64,000 bases of DNA from Bombyx mori (taxonomy: Eukaryota; Arthropoda; Insecta; Lepidoptera; Bombycidae). The stretch spans positions 12,153,501-12,217,500 of the forward strand of contig NC_085112.1 in NCBI RefSeq assembly GCF_030269925.1, written 5' to 3'. Both the position numbers and the translations under genes were made by a program. The notes beneath the pieces are model-generated. The model was not told the DNA's origin and did no database searches. It worked only from the letters and a program-made list of their open reading frames with translations. Shown here in pieces: positions 31,791-43,972 of the stretch (positions are counted from its first letter, which is position 1; each line of letters opens with the position of its first letter).

Positions 31791-33505
31791 ACATTTACTG
31801 GTGGCACTTTGGCGTTAACTGATAATTGATCCCATATATATACATAATTATCAATTCCAATAGGAGTAAAACTGAAAACATTACGTCGCTACACTGAATG
31901 ATTGTTAAAAGTTAATATCTACACATACTATGTTAATATCTATGCTTGAACTACTTGCAAAATATAAATAAATACATATTAAATAATAAATTCTAAAAAA
32001 AGTTTTAGATTATGATTTTAGTTATGAAAAAGATCGTAAAATTCTCACCTTTGAAACACCAACCACAACGCATGAAATCATATATAGCGAATCGTAAGGC
32101 AAATGTGTATCGGATCTATAGTTTGTTCATACATTTTGAACAAAAAGAACGTCACACCTAATGAAGTGGCGTTCCGAAGTAGAAGTGGTGCGACTCGGCC
32201 CCGTGTCTCTCGACCCATAGACCACCTTTTGGGGAGTGACGCGACTGGGTCTCATGTAACGTCATCATACCAGGGGCACCCTTAGACACAGGCACGATAT
32301 ACAATATATAGTTGTTAAAATCATTGTTATTTTAATCTTAACATACCGGTGGTTTTCTAGAATAAATTTGGCGCAGTCTGCTAGGAAATAACATATAGCT
32401 CACGACACTGTACAAATTGCAATCGACTCCTGTTAACATAAATTGACGATAAATTAAAACTGTCTAAACGGAAGATAAATGACTTCAGTCCGACCACGGC
32501 TCTCCGGCCTGTTTTTGGAACAAATCGGTTGATACTTTATTGTAACCGGACCTCTTGACCTTTGCATTTAGTGGCTCCCGACCACACCCTCGAGATAAAC
32601 GACTGTTTCCTTAACTCGTTCCGGGGTAAGTTTTATAGGATTTTCGATAGTTTGATGTCAGGCAAATTGATGACATTCCGGTTATTGAACAATCAGAATA
32701 CGAACCTCGCGTATACTTGGAGATAGTTTGACGTTTAATGTTAAGTTGTCATTAATGATCTTCACAGGCGTTGGTATCGTAAATAGCGGACCGTTTAGTT
32801 ATATTGCATTTGTTTTATGGTGTTGGCGATTGATAGAACGAGGCAAGAAGCATTTTCTATATCGTTATCACATTCGTTTACTTCTCTATACAAATTGGCT
32901 ACTTCTTTTGCTTCTTCAGTAACGAAAGTCATCATAATGCGATCAACTTACACTCTCGCTTAGATATTAATGTACTAAAGGTTTTTTTCTTTTTATCAAT
33001 CACCTTATAGCTTCCTTATTCAAATGTTTCATGTTTTCGAATTCTATCTATCTTGTTTTTGGTTCTATCTAACTTGTGTTTGGTTCCGACATGATGTAAC
33101 CCGACCTTGGCAACACAAATTGAAACGCATCGTTCGGGGTATATCTGGCGGCTGAGCCAAATTCTAGTAGACCACGTGGTCATTAATGTCGTCCAACTAA
33201 ACACCGCATTGAAGTTTGTAGTGGATGTTGTCAGAGACTTTTGTAATATTTGTATCCACATAATATTAGATCAGCTTCAAACGACTTGTTTGTTAGTAAC
33301 AGATTCCACTGATATCGGCATTTCAAAGAACCTCATTTGAACAAGGAAATGGCATAGGATATAGAGATTATTAATTGTTTATTTATTTATTATAACATTG
33401 TCGGAAAGTTCAAATAAGTCTAAATAGATTAAAATAATATATACTTTGTCTTTGTCTACAAATATATGTTAAATTATAATTTCATTATCCTTCAACGTCG
33501 ATCGT
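31791..33505. other. AT-rich spacer, nothing recognised
   Basis: A GC-richer patch at 32150-32285 and two overlapping frames near 33016-33340 have no motif that I can name. Confidence 0.4.
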
Positions 33506-33509
33506 AATA

Positions 33510-33928
33510 TCTATATATTAATACGTGAAGCAAAAACATTGTACCCCTTTTTTACGAAAATTGCGCGAACGGAGGAGTATGAAATTTCACACACTTATAA
33601 AGAATATAGAGAAGAAGTGCAGATTATTTTATTATTTTATTATGCATAAAAAATACATTAACTCAATAAAAAAAACATTACACACACTACTATGTATTTG
33701 ACACACACACATACACGCATATATACTCTTTTGTTTATTGTTAAAGTCTGTGGTCAAATTCAGAATAGATGAATATTGTTAGTATATAATATTATTTGTC
33801 TAAAGTGTAGCCTTGGCGAAGGTTGTGATTATAGGAGTAAAGTCTTTGACAATAGAACCATAATAATATTCAAACGTATAATTTAAATTAATAACTTGGT
33901 TGAATATCAACTACTGGGCGACCACTGG
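33510..33928 (+). mobile_element. Helitron-like non-autonomous element (diverged copy)
   Basis: Starts TCTATATATTAATACGTGAA after an A. It ends with a GTTGAATATCAAC hairpin, a short spacer and CTGG followed by T. Same family as 37763, but the terminal hairpin sequence has changed while its pairing is kept. Confidence 0.72.
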
Positions 33929-34059
33929 TTATTATAAAAGTGTCAAGCCAGTCTCCTATAAAAGTAGGTATGACAAATACATAATTGTTTGATAAGTAAA
34001 ATTGACTAGTATTTAATAAACAATATCATGATGGTCTACCAAGATGAAATCGCTTGTGT

Positions 34060-34215
34060 CTGACGCTAGTCACAGGATTACGATAAACTATACCGTTGTA
34101 CTGTGAAACTCACATTTCAAGATGGATAACGAAATTTACGTTATTGATTTCTAGTACCACTTAACGCTAAGTGGGCCGGAAGCTCGTCCAACCATAAACG
34201 GTTAGCAATAATAGA
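34060..34215 (+). mobile_element. Decayed Bm1 SINE
   Basis: CCACTTAACGCTAAGTGGGC and AGCTCGTCCAACCATAAACG followed by GCAATAATAGAAAA keep the Bm1 3' order; upstream matches are weak. Confidence 0.5.
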
Positions 34216-35160
34216 AAACAAATCTCAGTGGCATATTTTAATTTGTAAAGGAAAATATTTCATTCCTGTTATGTGATATATCATGAATAGATTGCATCAT
34301 GGTCCGACAATCCACACGAGACTCTGATGACTCAACGATGGCTAGAAATTGCTGAGACGTGACCGAGAGGCCGATTCGGCACTATGGAGCTGAATGGCGC
34401 AATCTCCAGCGAATTTACTGCCGCTCTCTTCGGATTCACTCAAGTTTGCATTTTTATTTGCTGTACGAAATGTTATGCAAATTGAAATTCGTTCGAATCA
34501 TTCGTAGTCTGCTCGGAAGTATTAATTTTTAAATATGTTGTGATTTCTCAGAGCTTATTATATCTCATGAACAATTAATCAAAATTAGGGGAAAATACAT
34601 CATAATATTTAATTAGGTATTACGAATTTTATCAAAATTCTACAACAAAAATAGTTTTAAACTAAAACCTATAAGTTTTTTTGTTGTCTGAGATACTCAT
34701 CGTGAATTTCAGATATGGACACTAGCATCACGACGTAACGTTTGACGTATTACAATTCAAAACTGCTCCATCCATCATGATGTCGGGGATAGCTTTGTTT
34801 AGCATAGAATGTCCACGATAAGCCTTATTTTTCTCCTGTGGATAAGAAAAGATTGCTCGGGATAAAATAGTCATTTATCTTATCCTTTTAAAAAAAGTGC
34901 GGTACGGCTACGCCCATTCGGAAAACAGTTTGAATCGTTGTATTAACATTTTGTATTGTTTTTTTTTTTTATTATCGCAAAAGATGACTACGCGTTTTCA
35001 GTGTTTTTGTATTCTCTAATAAATTTTAATTTATTGACTCGGAAACTCTAATTAATGATTAAAAGATTCAGGGGCAACGATTATCGTTTTATAATAAATC
35101 TCTATTAAGTTGTAATAGAATCTGTTGTGAGCGAACTGTCACACACTTCCGAGAATAGGG
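34216..35160. other. AT-rich spacer, nothing recognised
   Basis: No feature supported. A poly-T run lies at about 34955. Confidence 0.45.
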
Positions 35161-35169
35161 GCTATCAAA

Positions 35170-35515
35170 ATTATGTCTTAATATTCACCTAAGTCACACA
35201 TTTTTGACGTGACAACGTCTTATAATTCGATGGAGCCGGCTGCACGCACGAAAAAGCATGACTCATGCGGCGTTACCTCGCTCTGAGACGTTCCATTTTA
35301 GGCATGAAGTGCAAGCCAGAGCGCGTAACGAGCGACAAAGAGGCACAATCGGCCTCCGCGTTCGGCAGCGTTCACAGCGACATAATTGTATTTATGCGTA
35401 CAAATAAAGGTAACTAAAAATTAAAATATTCTTTTGAAAAATGTAACCATTCCATCAGTATTTTCTTATGACGTTGTCACGTTCAACTATCATCAGTAAA
35501 CCGACTTTACAGACA
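35170..35515. repeat. Unnamed GC-richer repeat candidate
   Basis: GC-richer island (GGAGCCGGCTGCACGCACG, GCGTAACGAGCGACAAAGAG, CGGCCTCCGCGTTCGGC) followed by TTATGACGTTGTCACGTTCA and AAACCGACTTTACAGAC. A related block (TTATGACGTCATCACG then AACCGACTTTTTTTT) occurs at 42797-42840. The two occurrences suggest a repeat family with an end near 35515, but I cannot name it. Confidence 0.45.
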
Positions 35516-35980
35516 TGTGTTAATTTTTTTCTAATATTCCTTTGCCATCACATGATTCGGTTAATTTTTTTATATGAAATATTGTATTCTTCGAACGCAA
35601 TAATTCGGAAAGCACTCCGTGTGTACAAACTTTCAGAATGTGTTTCAGAAACGTACGGAACAAATGATAAAAGCCGCATTGTGTTGCCTGTATGAGAGAC
35701 AATCAGCACTAAACACGGTGGTGGTTGTGTATATTTCGAAATGCATGGTACCGATCGACATGGAACGGTGATCCTTTCTAGCTTTTCTTTTGAATGCGTG
35801 TATTTGAAAATAAAAGGCGAAAATTTAAAAAAAAACAGAAATACCGGCCAGTTTTTTTTTATTAAACGACCGTTATGACTTCCATAGAAAGTAAAGTACT
35901 ATAAATACTAAAGTACTGAATCGAATCTAAATCAATATTCATAATTGATTTTCCTATATACAAAGAATGAACAAAAAATA
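35516..35980. other. AT-rich spacer, nothing recognised
   Basis: No feature supported. Confidence 0.45.
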
Positions 35981-35981
35981 A

Positions 35982-36085
35982 TTTATTGCCTAGATGCGTG
36001 GACGAGCTCACGGCAGTCACGGCCCACCTGGTGTTAAGTGGTTACCGGAGCCCTCAGACATCTACAGCGTAGATGCCACCATAGT
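35982..36085 (-). mobile_element. Bm1 SINE 3' fragment
   Basis: TTATTGCCTAGATGCGTGGA to GACATCTACAGCGTAGATGC, reverse. A 10-base duplication (CACGGCAGT) is inserted in the CACGGCCCACC block. Confidence 0.85.
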
Positions 36086-36700
36086 TTAGATTACATTTGA
36101 GACATCGGTTAGAATTTCATAATTTAAAATTTCAAAGTCAGTTAATTGATCGGGTCGAATTAATGGTAATTTTCCTTTTATACATTCTTGAAAATTTGTA
36201 AAAGATAACATTCAAAGTAAGCGCCGATGTTCAAAAATTTAAAAATTACTTTGATCAATGCCCAACTTTATTCTTAGCATATTTTAAAACTATGCGAGCT
36301 ACATGAAATATCGAAGGAGCAAAATATAAAACATTTAATTAAGAGAGTATCTGTTGCTTTCCCATTTGCAATCCAAATTAATGTAAAAGGGGGCGTGGTC
36401 GACTTAACAAAAGACATCGGAGGTCGCGAAAACAGCCTACTCGCAGCCTCCGTCATTAATTACACCATGCTTCGTGAGTCTATAAATCACAATACACGAG
36501 TTTATGTGACGTTCATAATCGAATTAAACACAGCCGGTGGTCCGTTTAATACGTGCTCTTAAATTCCTTTGTACTAGGTCAAATGAAATTTCAGAATACT
36601 TTCTTTTAAATAAGAAACACTCTGAAGCCTATCTATCTATCAAAAGTCAAAGACACAATCCTTAAGAGCACTATGACATGAATATTTGCCATGTGGATAA
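36086..36700. other. AT-rich spacer, nothing recognised
   Basis: No feature supported. Confidence 0.45.
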
Positions 36701-36705
36701 CGTAT

Positions 36706-37090
36706 TGTTACGCCGGTAAGAGTAACGGCATCTATCGCCGAATAGCCGAAACGAATATCAAAGGAACTAGTAACGTCAAGAAAGCTCGAGAAGTACAACG
36801 CCATTTATTGTCAGATAGCGGAAACACACATCGAAGCTACTCGACTTGCCCAGAATGTTCTCGATAAATCTAGGGATGTCGTATCGACTATAAAAGCGTT
36901 GCAGATATGGCACGCAATCAGTTAGTAATCGGAGCTACTCGAAACGAAACAGCGAACGGATCACCTGAAGCGAAGCGGAAGAAGTGAATTGAGACTTTTA
37001 AAGTGTTCGTTAAGTATTCTAGGTGTTGAATACAGTTCTGATTTATACTTCGATAGAATTTTTATTTATCCCGAACCCCAGCGCGTAACA
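36706..37090 (+). mobile_element. Solo LTR with 4-bp target duplication GTAT
   Basis: Runs TGTTACGCCGG to CAGCGCGTAACA. GTAT is repeated at 36702-36705 and 37091-37094. TATAAAAG lies at 36889-36896. The short frame after it (MARNQLVIGATRNETANGSP) is cut by a stop after KRKK here. Length 385 bp. Confidence 0.88.
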
Positions 37091-37094
37091 GTAT

Positions 37095-37760
37095 GGGTTT
37101 GTTGACACGTGACTATTTTCACAAATGCGACCGGTGAGGTGTGGTATGCGTTTAAAAACCTATTCGTACGATTATCGCTTTCAACAACCACAGGATAGTA
37201 AAAGCGTATTAATAATTGGCCGATATTCAATAAATTATTAGTAGTCGCCATTCTTCTCTGAAGTGGAGCAACTAGTAGCATTTACACTCAAGTTTTTGGT
37301 AATTGATAATGTACAATCCGTATTAAACGTTCAACAACTGTAATGTTCTGCGATTGTTTTCTTGTTGAAAATGTTACAAAATCATGCAAACATAACTCAC
37401 TTAGACGTAAATGAATATATCCTTCCGAATTCTCGTATCAAGAATCTGTACACTTAGATTTTTTGTAGAAAAGTTATAAAGAACCCACTGAATGTTATGA
37501 ACGGTCTCCGAGAGGTCATCCATGATGCTATCGCACGGAAACTATAGTACCATACGTTTTAAGTACGGTACTACATGGGGAGCAAGGGTTAACAATAATG
37601 GTCGTTGTTTTGATATTTGTACCCGTTTCCTCAATATCGTATAAGGGCACAAAACAAGAACGCCTCACGGGATTCGTTGTGGCCTATTTAACGTTTTGTA
37701 TTGAAAAGTAAACTGGAAAAGTGTAAGACGATAGTTTTGTCCTAACCCGTTTTAATTGTT
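37095..37760. other. AT-rich spacer, nothing recognised
   Basis: No feature supported. Confidence 0.45.
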
Positions 37761-37762
37761 TA

Positions 37763-38179
37763 TCTATATATTAATACGTGAAGCAAAAACTTTGTATCCC
37801 TTTTTACGAAAATTGCGCGGACGGAGGAGTATGAAATTTCCCACGCTTATAGAGAATATAGAGAAGAAGTGCACAATGCTAATATTTTTTTAAAATAATG
37901 CATAAAAGATACATTAAATTAATAAAGAAAACATTACACACACTACATACGATGAGTTTGACGCACACACGCATGCATACTATTTATTGTCAACTTTTGT
38001 TCTTGACGTCTGTTGTCATATTGAGAATAGATTAAATATTGTTTGTCTTTATTAATATTTTTATAGTGTAGCCTTGGCGAAAACTGTGATTATAGAAGTA
38101 TACAATACAATCATAATAGTGTACAAACTTTCAATTCCAATTAATTATAGTCGAATTACGACTACTGCGGGACCTCTAG
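37763..38179 (+). mobile_element. Helitron-like non-autonomous element
   Basis: TCTATATATTAATACGTGAA after an A. The 3' hairpin is TAGTCG/CGACTA with loop AATTA, then CTGCGGGACCTCTAG followed by T. No coding region. This is the best-kept copy of the family at 9083, 33510 and 58217. Confidence 0.8.
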
Positions 38180-38889
38180 TATTTTTAAATCAACACCAAA
38201 AAACAAAGAAGCTTTATGACCAATTTTGGCAACAGCTAAATTTATAAAATTCCTTTGCTAAATAATACCGCGTGCATTTCACAAAATTTTCCATTAATTA
38301 TTTCTATAAGAAAAGGAGAGCGAGTTTTCCGATGATTGCCTGTTGTTTGCGTTTGTTTTGAATATCGTTTGATCGTTTTAGTTCAGGGGGATTATAACAA
38401 GCCCACTTTCATTCGTCTTGGTCCCTGGACACTCGTTTAATCTGGGGACTAAATCCGGAGATTATTAAATTTTCCACGATTATTTTCAGTGTTTATCATT
38501 TTCATCTTAGATCTCGTTCAAACGTATTGCGAATACGGTATCAGATGTCAAATTACGAATTTTGTAGCCAAACAAAGGACAAGTCTACAAAAATAAAAAT
38601 ACTAATTTGTTTTTTTTTTTTTGTTTCAGGTAACAAACCGATACGGGTACCCACCAATAGGTGATAAATAGTCAGTGAATGTGCATATATGTAAGACACT
38701 GCTAAAGATAGTCTCATCGGTGCACAGCTCTTTACAAAAAGTAAATACAAAAGTTCACCCGCCATTTGCGCTCAAACTTTTAACCGATAATTCCGCAAGT
38801 CCTCCAATCCGAGTGAAAAGTACATTTTTAAGTAAAAAGTGAAGGCCGTCGCAAGTTTTTCAATCAGCTAGTTCTCCCGACACTACTGC
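38180..38889. other. AT-rich spacer, nothing recognised
   Basis: A poly-T run at about 38610 and no supported feature. Confidence 0.45.
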
Positions 38890-39801
38890 TAGTATCACGT
38901 CACGGATTTGGCGCGGTAACTCCAATCCCGCCATTAAAATCTTTGGCCAGGCCATACCGTGGGTTTCGAAGGATGACATTCGGGCCCTACATTAAACCAG
39001 TAGGCAACCGAGCCGCGTTCCTACTTGATCGACTCTATCCCATGATCTGTAAGCGAAGTAAATTCGTAAGTCCCTTCATAACAAGGTATGCAAGTGTAGT
39101 GCCGCGGCCTGTACACACATTAATTCACTCCAGGCCATCCAATCCCGTTTCTGCAGGATCTGGTTTTTGAACCGTAGTGGTGGTGAGAAATGTAGATCTT
39201 CACGACGACCTAAATCTAGTACCGATACGTAAGTACCTTAAGGAAACGTCAGAACGCTACTTCGACAAAGCGGTGCGACACGAAAGCTCTCTTGTCGTGG
39301 CTGCCACAAATTATTTATCCGATCGCGACGGGGCAACGCAAAGCCGCCGTCGCCCGAAACATGTCTTATCGGATCTCCCAGATTCACTCTCGGTGCTTTT
39401 AGGCATCTCAAGCACCGGTCACCATCCTCATCGAACTCGTTGATTACAACCAAGAGTTCGACGAAAGAACTAACTCATAAACACAGCCCACTGAGTTTCT
39501 CGCCGGTATGCTTAGTGCGAGTTTTTTAACGTTCTCGATAGCCTAAAAGTTAACTCAAATTTGTATGTACTTAGAACAGTTAACTTTTACGCTCTCGAGA
39601 ACGCTAAGAAACTCACACTAAGTACACGGATCTTCTCAGTGGGTCGCGATTCCGATCCGGTGGTAGATTCTGCGAAGCACTGCTCTTCCTAGGGCTAGTG
39701 TTAGCAAATTCTGTCAGGTTGAGCCCGCCAACTCACTTACCCGTCCAGGCGTAGCTAGAATAGCCACTCACGCAACCAGAGAATAGGTAGGGATAAAAAA
39801 A
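38890..39801 (+). mobile_element. Jockey-like LINE 3' fragment with ORF2 C-terminus
   Basis: Plus-strand frames read IKPVGNRAAFLLDRLYPMIC, then VRNVDLHDDLNLVPIRKYLK and RRRPKHVLSDLPDSLSVLLG. These align with the C-terminus of the intact ORF2 at 210-3086. A segment after CKRSK is deleted and the frame is broken around 39070-39175. The 3' UTR follows, interrupted at 39507-39626 by a foldback element, and ends with an A-tail at 39801. Dead copy. Confidence 0.82.
39507..39626. mobile_element. 120-bp foldback MITE with 3-bp target duplication CGG
   Basis: Two ~49-base arms (39507-39555 and 39578-39626) are near-perfect complements, for example GTTCTCGATAGCCTAAAAGT against its partner. CGG is repeated on both sides (39504-39506, 39627-39629). 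The Jockey-like 3' UTR elsewhere in the window reads straight through this site, giving an empty-site comparison. Confidence 0.85.
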
Positions 39802-40546
39802 TCAGCTAGCTATCTCGGGAAACGAAGGTACAACAACAACGAACACAAAATCGTACCTCACCTTTCCTACCTTCATTGCTTCTACTATTTTGTTTTTAGT
39901 ATGTGCCTGATTTATAGACTGGTATTCTTTTGTTTGTACGGTAAAAATTCGCAATGAAAATCAAAGTAAACGAGATTGTACGAGGCACATAACTTATGTA
40001 TTGTACTAACAGCACTAACAAAGCGTTCTCTAAAATTTCTTTATGGCACTTAAAAAGTAAAACTAAAATAGTCAAAATCTGTGCTTGAAGTTGGCTCCGT
40101 TTCAAAGCGGAATCCGATGTGAATTTTTGAGATGTTTAAATAAGAGAATGTTATTATCAAGAAAAAATACAATAGATATAACGTAATCAGAACACGTGCG
40201 ACCCGAATAGAGAATTTCATCATTATAACAAGAGGAGCGCCATCTATCTCTGAAATGAAAATTAAATTAAATTTCAATGTTCCGTCTTTCGGAGCAACTA
40301 CGAATCCCGGAAAAGCTTAAACGCCATCTCTTAAGTAACTTTGAAACCGGTAGGCGTCCCAATCCTAACAGCGCCATCTACAGGGGAGAGAATAGTTAAA
40401 GTATATTTTGACGAGCTTATCCTCAGGGCTTATTTTCCGTACAATAATTTGACGACAGGTGTCGCGATATCATTTCTTCTGTTTCGTAAACACTTTTTTA
40501 TTAGGTTCACACAACTGGATAAAATCTGCACACATAAATATTGAAC
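39802..40546. other. AT-rich spacer, nothing recognised
   Basis: Short frames at 39896-40105, 40050-40277 and 40341-40544 have no motif. Confidence 0.4.
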
Positions 40547-40792
40547 TTTTTTTTTATTGCTTAGATGGGTGGACGAGCTCACAGCTCACCTGGTGTTAAG
40601 TGGTTACTGGAGCCCATAAACATCTACAACGTAAATGCGCCACCCACCTTGAGATATAAGTTCTAAGGTCTCAAGTATAGTTACAACGGCTGCCCCACAC
40701 TTCAAACCGAAACGCATTACTGCTTCACGGCAGAAATAGGCGGGGTGGTGGTACCTACCCGTGTGGACTCACAAGACGCCCTACCACCAGTA
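40547..40792 (-). mobile_element. Bm1 SINE (reverse arm of an inverted pair)
   Basis: Poly-T to CTACCACCAG, a well-kept reverse Bm1 without the 5' quarter. Confidence 0.93.
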
Positions 40793-40797
40793 AAAAT

Positions 40798-40906
40798 GTC
40801 TCAAGGTGAGTGGCGGTATTTACGTTGTAGATGTCTATGGGCTCCAGTAACCACTTAACATTAGGTGGACCGTGAGCTCGTCCACACATCTAAGCAATAA
40901 AAAAAT
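40798..40906 (+). mobile_element. Bm1 SINE (forward arm of an inverted pair)
   Basis: TCTCAAGGTGAGTGGCGGTA to GCAATAAAAAAATT, a forward 3' segment lying 5 bases from the reverse copy, head to head. Confidence 0.9.
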
Positions 40907-41262
40907 TAAAAAATCTTATAATGTAAAGAATTAATAATTTACTGTACCATGTAGGTAGCTAGGTATGTTATATTAATTCAACTGATCTATTATTGTCTAA
41001 TACTTTTCTGTACATATAACAAATGTGTAATACAGTAACTGTATTAAAATTTGTTTGTATGTCTTATATAGTGGGTTGGCGAAAGGTGACAAGAGCTTAG
41101 GATCAAGAATAATAAAGATACAAAAATTAATGACAGCGCCATCTAGCATGCAATGCATGAATTAATACCATTCGGAAACGACTGACAGTCTCGTCACTAT
41201 CATACGCAAAGGGTCCGATTATTACATAGGTACTTGCAGTCTGAAGTTGATAATCGTTGTTG
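40907..41262. other. AT-rich spacer, nothing recognised
   Basis: No feature supported. Confidence 0.45.
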
Positions 41263-41270
41263 GCTTAAAT

Positions 41271-41848
41271 CAGCGGTCGGGGAACCGGGGTAAATTACCC
41301 CAAATGGGGTAAAAATAAATTTTGGGGGGTAAAAATGAAACTATTGTAAGTAAAAAGTAAATTCGCTTTTATGACGAAAATGATGCCCTGATATTTTCTT
41401 TAAAATCGAATAGCTATAAAATGAATAAAATACATATTATATAATTTTAAAGCTTTATTCTTAAAAAATCATTTCTGTTTGATTTATAATCTATTCTTAT
41501 ATTTTCCCAAAAAAAATCATTTAAATTCAAAAAGCTTTTTTATGGGGCTATATATGTATAAAATTTAAACTAGTTTTTTCGTCTAATAATACAAAAAAAT
41601 ATCATATGAATTATAAAATACCAAGAAATTATCATTTTCTCAACTGTATATTACACATATTACTATTATTACCGTTATGCATTACTAGGTATGACATTGA
41701 TATATTGAATAAATTATCAGGGGGGCTATTATATGAAAGATGCTAAAAAGAAGCTACATATTTCGTTTTTTTGTTCTTCGCCATGGGGTAATATCAACTT
41801 ACACAAAAATATTTTGGGGTAATAATTTAAAAAGTTCCCCGACCCCTG
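41271..41848. mobile_element. hAT-like MITE with 8-bp target duplication
   Basis: Ends CAGCGGTCGGGGAAC and GTTCCCCGACCCCTG are 15-base inverted repeats with one mismatch. GCTTAAAT is repeated exactly at 41263-41270 and 41849-41856. CA(G)-type termini and 8-bp duplications are the hAT signature. The 578-bp interior is AT-rich with GGGGTAA motifs near both ends and no transposase frame. Confidence 0.88.
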
Positions 41849-41859
41849 GCTTAAATAAT

Positions 41860-42290
41860 CGTCACTATTTTAACCCGAAAGCTGGAACAATCTCTGTCGT
41901 TATATCGTAATTAAATTTACTCGTGAAAATCTATTTTTCCGGGGTTTTTTTTCGTGCATTAATATTTTTATTTTCATACATTCAATCTGAACCTGAAAGC
42001 TATGACACTAAAACATCTCAAACAAAAGTTCGAAGAATTATATTTCAGTGACATCTGCCGGGCTTACTTTGCACTCCAATTTGAGTTCACGTAATGAGAA
42101 TTTCCAGCTGAGACTTTGAGTTCGCAAACCCGTCCGCGATGAAAATGTGAAGGCTTGTAATTGGAATACCCCTGACATAAAAAACGAACAAGTATTTGTG
42201 CTTTATCAATACGTTACAAGAAAACTCACGACACTGCTATTGAACACTATGATCTTCCTTAATTGGACTCTAATGTAATACTCTGTTTAT
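41860..42290. other. Spacer, nothing recognised
   Basis: No feature supported. Confidence 0.45.
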
Positions 42291-42293
42291 TAC

Positions 42294-42337
42294 TCAGCAA
42301 TGCCACACAGGGACGCAGTCAAACCGCTGTCTACCAA
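42294..42337 (-). mobile_element. LINE/SINE tail fragment (reverse, partial)
   Basis: CAGCAATGCCACACAGGGAC then CGCTGTCTACC is a diverged reverse copy of the GGTAGGCAGCGGCTTGG segment. A poly-A run and copy C of the inverted-repeat family follow. Confidence 0.5.
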
Positions 42338-42348
42338 AAAAAAAAAAA

Positions 42349-42706
42349 TGTGGTGCCGTGGGACACCGGATAGGAACGAAGTTCCTTATTATAAAAATAT
42401 TAATTTTAAGTTCTATTCGAGGTATAAAGAAAATTAAACTGGAGGTTTCGCAACAACCCACGCTCATTCGGTAACGTGCGAACTTATTGTGGTACACTTC
42501 ATTCACGGTTGTTTGCATAAGAGTTAGTGTATTGCGCAAACGAACGGCCTGATATTGTGGTCAATGAATGATAAATATGTTATTTTTTGTACGTTATTAC
42601 AAAGTTAAGTCGTACACTGAGTGCATTACTAATAAAAATCTTACGGTACGGACGTTTTTCCCGGTTAGGGTACCCCTCCACATCGTCCCGTAAGGAACTT
42701 CGTTCC
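42349..42706 (+). repeat. Inverted-repeat element, unnamed family (copy C)
   Basis: TGTGGTGCCGTGGGACACCG, GGAACGAAGTTCCTTAT, later GTACGGACGTTTTTCCCGGT and TAAGGAACTTCGTTCC. The interior differs from copies A and D over much of its length but shares AAGTCGTACACTGAGTGCAT with copy B. Confidence 0.7.
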
Positions 42707-42974
42707 AAAAGTAAAAAACTAGACTTACACAAATGTATAATTAACTGTAATAATTCAATTAGTTCATAAAAGTATGCAATTTTTCATCAATGTTCCTTTA
42801 TGACGTCATCACGTAAAACTCGTCCGTCAACCGACTTTTTTTTATTGCTTTTTTAATTGCAATTAAAAATATATATCATAACAACAAAAAAAACTTCTTC
42901 AGCTATTTGAAAGGAGTAAACTTAATTGAACTTCAATTAAAAACATCGAACTGTTGATGCTAATACCCATTAAT

Positions 42975-43097
42975 TACTTTTACTGATGGTAGAACATCTT
43001 GCGTGTCCACGCTGGGCCATCCTGCCTATTTCTGCCGTATATATATACGTTTTAGATGTCTATGGGCTCCGGTAACAACTTAACAAAATAATAAAAA
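42975..43097 (+). mobile_element. Bm1 SINE, decayed with internal loss
   Basis: TACTGATGGTAGAACATCTT, CCTGCCTATTTCTGCCG, then directly GATGTCTATGGGCTCCGGTA and AATAATAAAAAG. The middle third is missing. Confidence 0.75.
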
Positions 43098-43972
43098 GCC
43101 TTTCACTCGATATATGAAGATTGTTTTTCTGATATTAATATTGAATGATCGCACATGTATGGATGCACCACATGTATGTTTTGGAACCAATTAATTACAT
43201 TTTGGAAAGTTAAAATAATGTATATCCGATTATAATATCGCCAAATAATACGTCATTTACAAAAGTTATATTTAGTGCGTACATTAAAACTCTTTGGTTT
43301 TATGAATTATTAACTCTCATCTACTTCTACGTTTTTCGTTCTTAACTCAATTTTTTCATTTGATTTAAGCTGAAAATCGATTTGGTAGGATTTTTTTTAC
43401 TATTTTTACATTTAACCTTTGTTCGTTTTAAAATGAATTATAATAAGTCTGGCTTTAAGAAAATGTTTTTAATGCTTAATAGTAAACTATGTCAACGTTA
43501 TTAGTTATCAGAAGCGAAACGATAATTTGCACAACTATTATCCAGTAATTCAGAACGAATAGAACGGTCTATCGCAGGGTTTTCGTTGTACATATAAAAG
43601 GTGAAGTCACATCGTATCTAAGATATATCAGACAGAAAGAAGGTAGCCGAGTTGGAGTAACGAAGTTTTATCAAGTGTAAAGAGTTTTTTTCGAGACTCT
43701 CGACCCGGTAATAAGGTCGTGGATTTACGGCCAATTTATATCTTTGTTATGTTTGGGAGGAATGTATGGAGACGAGGGAGCCAAGATCAATGTTTAAATG
43801 TGTCGAGATGCGGGATGTGTTTGGGCTTTTTTTTTTTTTGTTTGTTGTAGCTTATGCGTATGTAAAACACTGCTGACAAGGAGGAACTGAATATACTGTC
43901 TTTTTAGTAGACGTTTATGACATTCGTTTTTTTGTTTACAGTAAATACGATCGTGCAATAACATTGAAATAT
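43098..43972. other. AT-rich spacer, nothing recognised
   Basis: No feature supported. Confidence 0.45.

Noticed and set aside
36889..36896. TATA box as a host promoter
   Set aside because: It lies at the same place in every copy of the solo LTR family and is the LTR's own promoter.
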